NCBI GenBank assembly: GCA_020056205.1
Contig: JAGVIF010000415.1
Span: forward strand, 1-7,884
Source: Lentisphaeria bacterium
GTDB taxonomy: Bacteria; Verrucomicrobiota; Lentisphaeria; Victivallales; GWF2-50-93
Direction: 5' to 3'
DNA length: 7,884 nucleotides
The position numbers were made by a program, and so were the translations under genes. Of the stretch, positions 5,641 through 7,884 are shown one piece after another. The first letter of the stretch is position 1. Every line of letters starts with the position of its first letter. Below the pieces are notes generated by a model. That model worked only from the letters and a program-made list of their open reading frames with translations, did no database searches and had not been told where the DNA came from.

Positions 5641-5664
5641 CTAAGCGCCATTCGGGTCAGACCC
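5629..5664 (-). repeat. Right terminal inverted repeat of the IS (36 bp)
   Basis: Exact reverse complement of 4464-4499. The stop codon (5638-5640) of the plus-strand remnant lies inside it, so both genes of the element end in their nearest inverted repeat with the same K-S-P-stop codons. Confidence 0.95.
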
Positions 5665-5702
5665 TGTACTCTTACTCTTAAAAGACGGGGTTCGGTGAAT
5701 AT

Positions 5703-7067
5703 TTACCCGCAATTCTCATCGCAGACTTCTTCAAGAACGGCAAGTCCTTCGCGGAGAGCTTCTTCCGTTATGCACAGAGGGGGGCTTATCTTGACGCATT
5801 CTCCGGCGATGCCGACGGGAGCGAACATCATAAGTCCTTTTCTGATAGCACTTTCGTTTATTTTCATGGCGAGTTCCGGATTCGGCTCCTTTGTGCCTTT
5901 TTTGACTGTCAGTATTCCGGCGACAAGCCCCTTTCCGCCGCATACGCGCCCGAGAACCTGCGGATATTTTTCCTGTATTTTTACGCACCCGTCATAAAGT
6001 ATTTTGCCGAGGCGCGCTGAATTTTCCACGAGTTTCTCTTCGTCTATTATTTCCAGATTGGCGACCGCGCAAGCCACGCAAATGGGGTTTCCGGAATGTG
6101 TCGAAGTCATTGAGCCGGGCGCGTACAAGTCCATTATTTCGGTTCTTCCGATAACCGCTGAAAGAGGCATTGCTCCGCTTATTCCTTTTCCGCACGCTAT
6201 CAAATCCGGAACTATCCGGTAATGTTCGAAGCCCCAGTATTTTCCTGTTCTCCCGAAGCCGGACTGAACTTCGTCGAATATCAGCAGGGCGCCGCGTTTA
6301 TCGCACCATTTTCTTAGTGATTGAGCGTATTCAACAGGCATAAAATCAGGTCCTACTCCCTGGTAAGTTTCTGAAATAACACCGGCCACATCGTCCGGAT
6401 TCACATCCTGCTTTTTGAGGCTTTCTTCAAATAAAGAAAATGAGCAATTTTCGTTTTTGTAGCCATCAGGGAAAGGAACTTGCGCGAAACTCGGATCAAG
6501 ATCGCCTATCCACGACTTGAGTTTTGGCATTCCACCCGCAAGTTGAGCGCCGAGCGTTCTTCCGTGAAAAGCGTTCTGATAAGATACTATGATTTTCTTT
6601 CCATCTTTTATTTTTCTTCCCCACGTCCTCGCAAGCTTGATGGCGTTCTCCGTAGCCTCCGCTCCGGTTGACAAAAGAAAAACCTTGTCAAGACCGCGCG
6701 GAGCCTTCTCATAAAGCATCTTCACAAGTTTTTCCCTTCCTGAATGCGGAAAACAGTACGTAGTGAGAAGTTTCTTGTCAATAGCGTCTTTCATTGCCTT
6801 GAGCATCTTAGGATGCCCGTGCCCGGAACCTGTTATCAAGACCCCCGACGACCAGTCTATCCATTTGTTTCCGTAAGCGTCAAAAACATTAAAACCCTCG
6901 CCGTGATCCCATAGAATCGGAGCTTGTCCTCTCATCGAGACAGGCTCATATTTTCTCAAACTCTCCAAAATAGGCAGAGATTCCGGAACCGGAATAGGAG
7001 TGGAAATCCTCCTGTGTTTCGTATTCACATGCGGAACGCTGACAGGCTTCATCGAATACCTTTCCAT
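5703..7067 (-). CDS. Class III PLP-dependent aminotransferase (4-aminobutyrate/ornithine type)
   Basis: A full-length 454-residue fold-type I aminotransferase of class III, the group that includes GabT, ArgD and ornithine aminotransferases. It moves an amino group, often from an omega-amine such as 4-aminobutyrate or ornithine, to 2-oxoglutarate or pyruvate, with pyridoxal phosphate in the cytoplasm. Motifs in order: STGAEATENAIKLAR (133-147, phosphate binding), AFHGRT (166-171, ring stacking), LIFDEVQSGFGRTG (262-275, with Asp265 for the pyridine nitrogen), CGKGISGAMPLSAVIG (292-307, with the Schiff-base Lys294) and STHSGNP (322-328). The start at 7067 is chosen because AAGGAG (7083-7078) lies 10 bases upstream; a further in-frame ATG at 7130 lacks such a site. 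The exact substrate cannot be told from sequence. It is divergent from purQ, and its 3' end faces the insertion sequence. No terminator hairpin is clear after the stop. Confidence 0.9.
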   Translation of the reverse strand: MERYSMKPVSVPHVNTKHRRISTPIPVPESLPILESLRKYEPVSMRGQAPILWDHGEGFNVFDAYGNKWIDWSSGVLITGSGHGHPKMLKAMKDAIDKKLLTTYCFPHSGREKLVKMLYEKAPRGLDKVFLLSTGAEATENAIKLARTWGRKIKDGKKIIVSYQNAFHGRTLGAQLAGGMPKLKSWIGDLDPSFAQVPFPDGYKNENCSFSLFEESLKKQDVNPDDVAGVISETYQGVGPDFMPVEYAQSLRKWCDKRGALLIFDEVQSGFGRTGKYWGFEHYRIVPDLIACGKGISGAMPLSAVIGRTEIMDLYAPGSMTSTHSGNPICVACAVANLEIIDEEKLVENSARLGKILYDGCVKIQEKYPQVLGRVCGGKGLVAGILTVKKGTKEPNPELAMKINESAIRKGLMMFAPVGIAGECVKISPPLCITEEALREGLAVLEEVCDENCG

Positions 7068-7077
7068 AATCTTGAAT

Positions 7078-7083
7078 CTCCTT
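7078..7083 (-). promoter_or_regulatory. Ribosome binding site of the aminotransferase gene
   Basis: On the minus strand AAGGAG lies 10 bases before the ATG at 7067. It decides this start over the in-frame ATG at 7130. Confidence 0.75.
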
Positions 7084-7100
7084 TTTTTTGTGTAACGTAG

Positions 7101-7109
7101 TGATATAAT
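7101..7109 (+). promoter_or_regulatory. Extended -10 promoter for purQ
   Basis: TGATATAAT is an exact TGnTATAAT extended -10 element. The -35 region is only a T-rich run (7082-7089), which an extended -10 can tolerate. Transcription would start near 7116, about 29 nt before the purQ ATG. The 77-bp spacer 7068-7144 is very AT-rich and must also hold the aminotransferase promoter, which I cannot place with confidence. Confidence 0.5.
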
Positions 7110-7144
7110 ATTGCAATTCAAATAAAACATATAACAACTATTTT

Positions 7145-7884
7145 ATGAAAAACAAAAGATATTCGTCCCGCAAGGTCAAAGCTCTTGTTATAACAGGGTT
7201 TGGGCTGAACTGTGAGAATGAGACCTGCGCGGCATTCGCCCACTGCGGCGCCGTTGCGGAAAAAATACATCTCAACGATATATTGTCCGATCTCCGAAAA
7301 TTGAATGAGTTCGAGATATTGGCTCTTATCGGCGGTTTTTCTTTCGGCGATCACATCGGGGCCGGAACAGTTCTTTCGAATAGGATAAAGCATCGGATGA
7401 GGGACGAAATCTCAAAATTCATCTCGGATGGAAAGCTGATAATTGCGATTTGCAATGGGTTCCAGACGGCTGTGAGGCTCGGTCTTTTGCCGGCTATAGG
7501 CGGGAAATATTTTGTCCAACAAGCCGCTCTCACCCATAACGACAGCGGACTTTTCCGTGACGACTGGGTTTTTCTCAAAGCCAATCCGCAAAGTCCATGC
7601 GTATTTACGAAGGGGGTTGACATTATGCGTCTTCCGGTGAGACACGGCGAGGGAAAATTTGTGGCGGAGAATCAGGTTTTAAAAGAAATGGGTTCCCGCA
7701 ATCTGATAGCTCTCCAATATTGCGATTCTGCGGGAAAAACCGACTGCCGCTTTCCAATGAATCCCAACGGCTCTCTCCTTAACATTGCCGGAATTTGCGA
7801 TCAGACAGGAAGAATATTTGGACTGATGCCGCATCCGGAAGCGTTTCTCTCTCCTTTCAACGCCCCCGACTGGACGATTGAAAA
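7145..7884 (+). CDS. purQ: Phosphoribosylformylglycinamidine synthase, glutaminase subunit PurQ (partial at the window end)
   Basis: The class I glutamine amidotransferase subunit of FGAM synthase, which supplies ammonia from glutamine to PurL in step four of purine synthesis. 246 residues are visible and no stop is reached. N-terminal KALVITGFGLNCENET (12-27) matches the strand and loop typical of PurQ. LIGGFSFGDHIGAG (61-74) is the oxyanion region. AICNGFQ (101-107) contains the nucleophile Cys103. VRHGEGKF (165-172) is the PurQ-type signature. LMPHPEA (227-233) provides the catalytic His230 and Glu232. The start ATG at 7145 has no visible Shine-Dalgarno sequence, but the sequence from here fits the family start. 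Family members are about 220-280 residues, so only the end is missing. The gene is divergent from the aminotransferase, with an extended -10 promoter in between. Confidence 0.93.
   Translation, partial: MKNKRYSSRKVKALVITGFGLNCENETCAAFAHCGAVAEKIHLNDILSDLRKLNEFEILALIGGFSFGDHIGAGTVLSNRIKHRMRDEISKFISDGKLIIAICNGFQTAVRLGLLPAIGGKYFVQQAALTHNDSGLFRDDWVFLKANPQSPCVFTKGVDIMRLPVRHGEGKFVAENQVLKEMGSRNLIALQYCDSAGKTDCRFPMNPNGSLLNIAGICDQTGRIFGLMPHPEAFLSPFNAPDWTIE

Larger units (their letters stand above)
4464..5664 (-). mobile_element. Defective IS4-family insertion sequence
   Basis: A 1201-bp element bounded by perfect 36-bp inverted repeats. It contains a broken IS4-type transposase on the minus strand and a remnant small gene on the plus strand. 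The matching continues outward for three of the next four bases, so the true tip may lie slightly further out. Directly repeated flanking bases (target duplication) are not evident: the left flank reads ACAATACG and the right flank TGTACTCT. It sits 38 bp after the secreted-protein operon and 38 bp after the aminotransferase gene, between their 3' ends. Loss of two catalytic regions means it cannot move by itself, though intact ends could still be used by a related transposase elsewhere. Confidence 0.88.

Noticed and set aside
7068..7130. Longer aminotransferase starting at 7130
   Set aside because: The extra 21 residues come from the AT-rich divergent promoter region, while AAGGAG precedes the ATG at 7067.

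Overview
The window comes from a bacterial chromosome of moderate GC content. It holds two ordinary housekeeping ends (a tRNA methyltransferase at the left, a PLP aminotransferase and a purine-synthesis gene at the right) around an accessory middle. That middle has a repeat-dense stretch, a two-gene operon of secreted proteins I do not recognise, and a decayed insertion sequence. A truncated N-terminal zinc ribbon (FACPKCGQRLEVEED) and the mix of short intergenic repeats recall Lentisphaerota and related PVC-group genomes, but this placement is only a weak inference.

Layout. 1-195: a large imperfect palindrome with no convincing gene. 196-723 (+): trmL, a SPOUT RNA methyltransferase whose last codons and stop run into an 8-bp tandem repeat. 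714-1230: about half a kilobase of several unrelated short-repeat families, two of which form long inverted pairs, plus one hairpin terminator. 1224-1313 (-): the 5' stump of a zinc-ribbon gene cut off by a repeat. 1588-1616: a strong sigma70-type promoter with about 117 nt of leader. 1752-3209 and 3223-4425 (+): two secreted proteins, 13 bp apart. The first is preceded by an in-frame ATG-AAA-AAG-TAA mini-ORF that sits at the best ribosome binding site. The second has an STN-like N-terminal domain.

4464-5664: an IS4-family element with perfect 36-bp terminal inverted repeats. Its transposase (minus strand) is dead: a nonsense codon and two internal deletions remove the second Asp and the Glu of the DDE triad. 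A head-to-head remnant on the plus strand resembles a DUF6788-type small protein (GPYYQW motif). Both genes end inside the inverted repeats, each with the codons for K-S-P-stop.

5703-7067 (-): a class III aminotransferase. 7145-7884 (+): purQ, incomplete at the window edge. These two are divergent and share a 77-bp AT-rich spacer that contains an extended -10 promoter for purQ. The housekeeping genes have no evident functional link to the secreted-protein operon, which is the part of the window most likely to hold undescribed biology.
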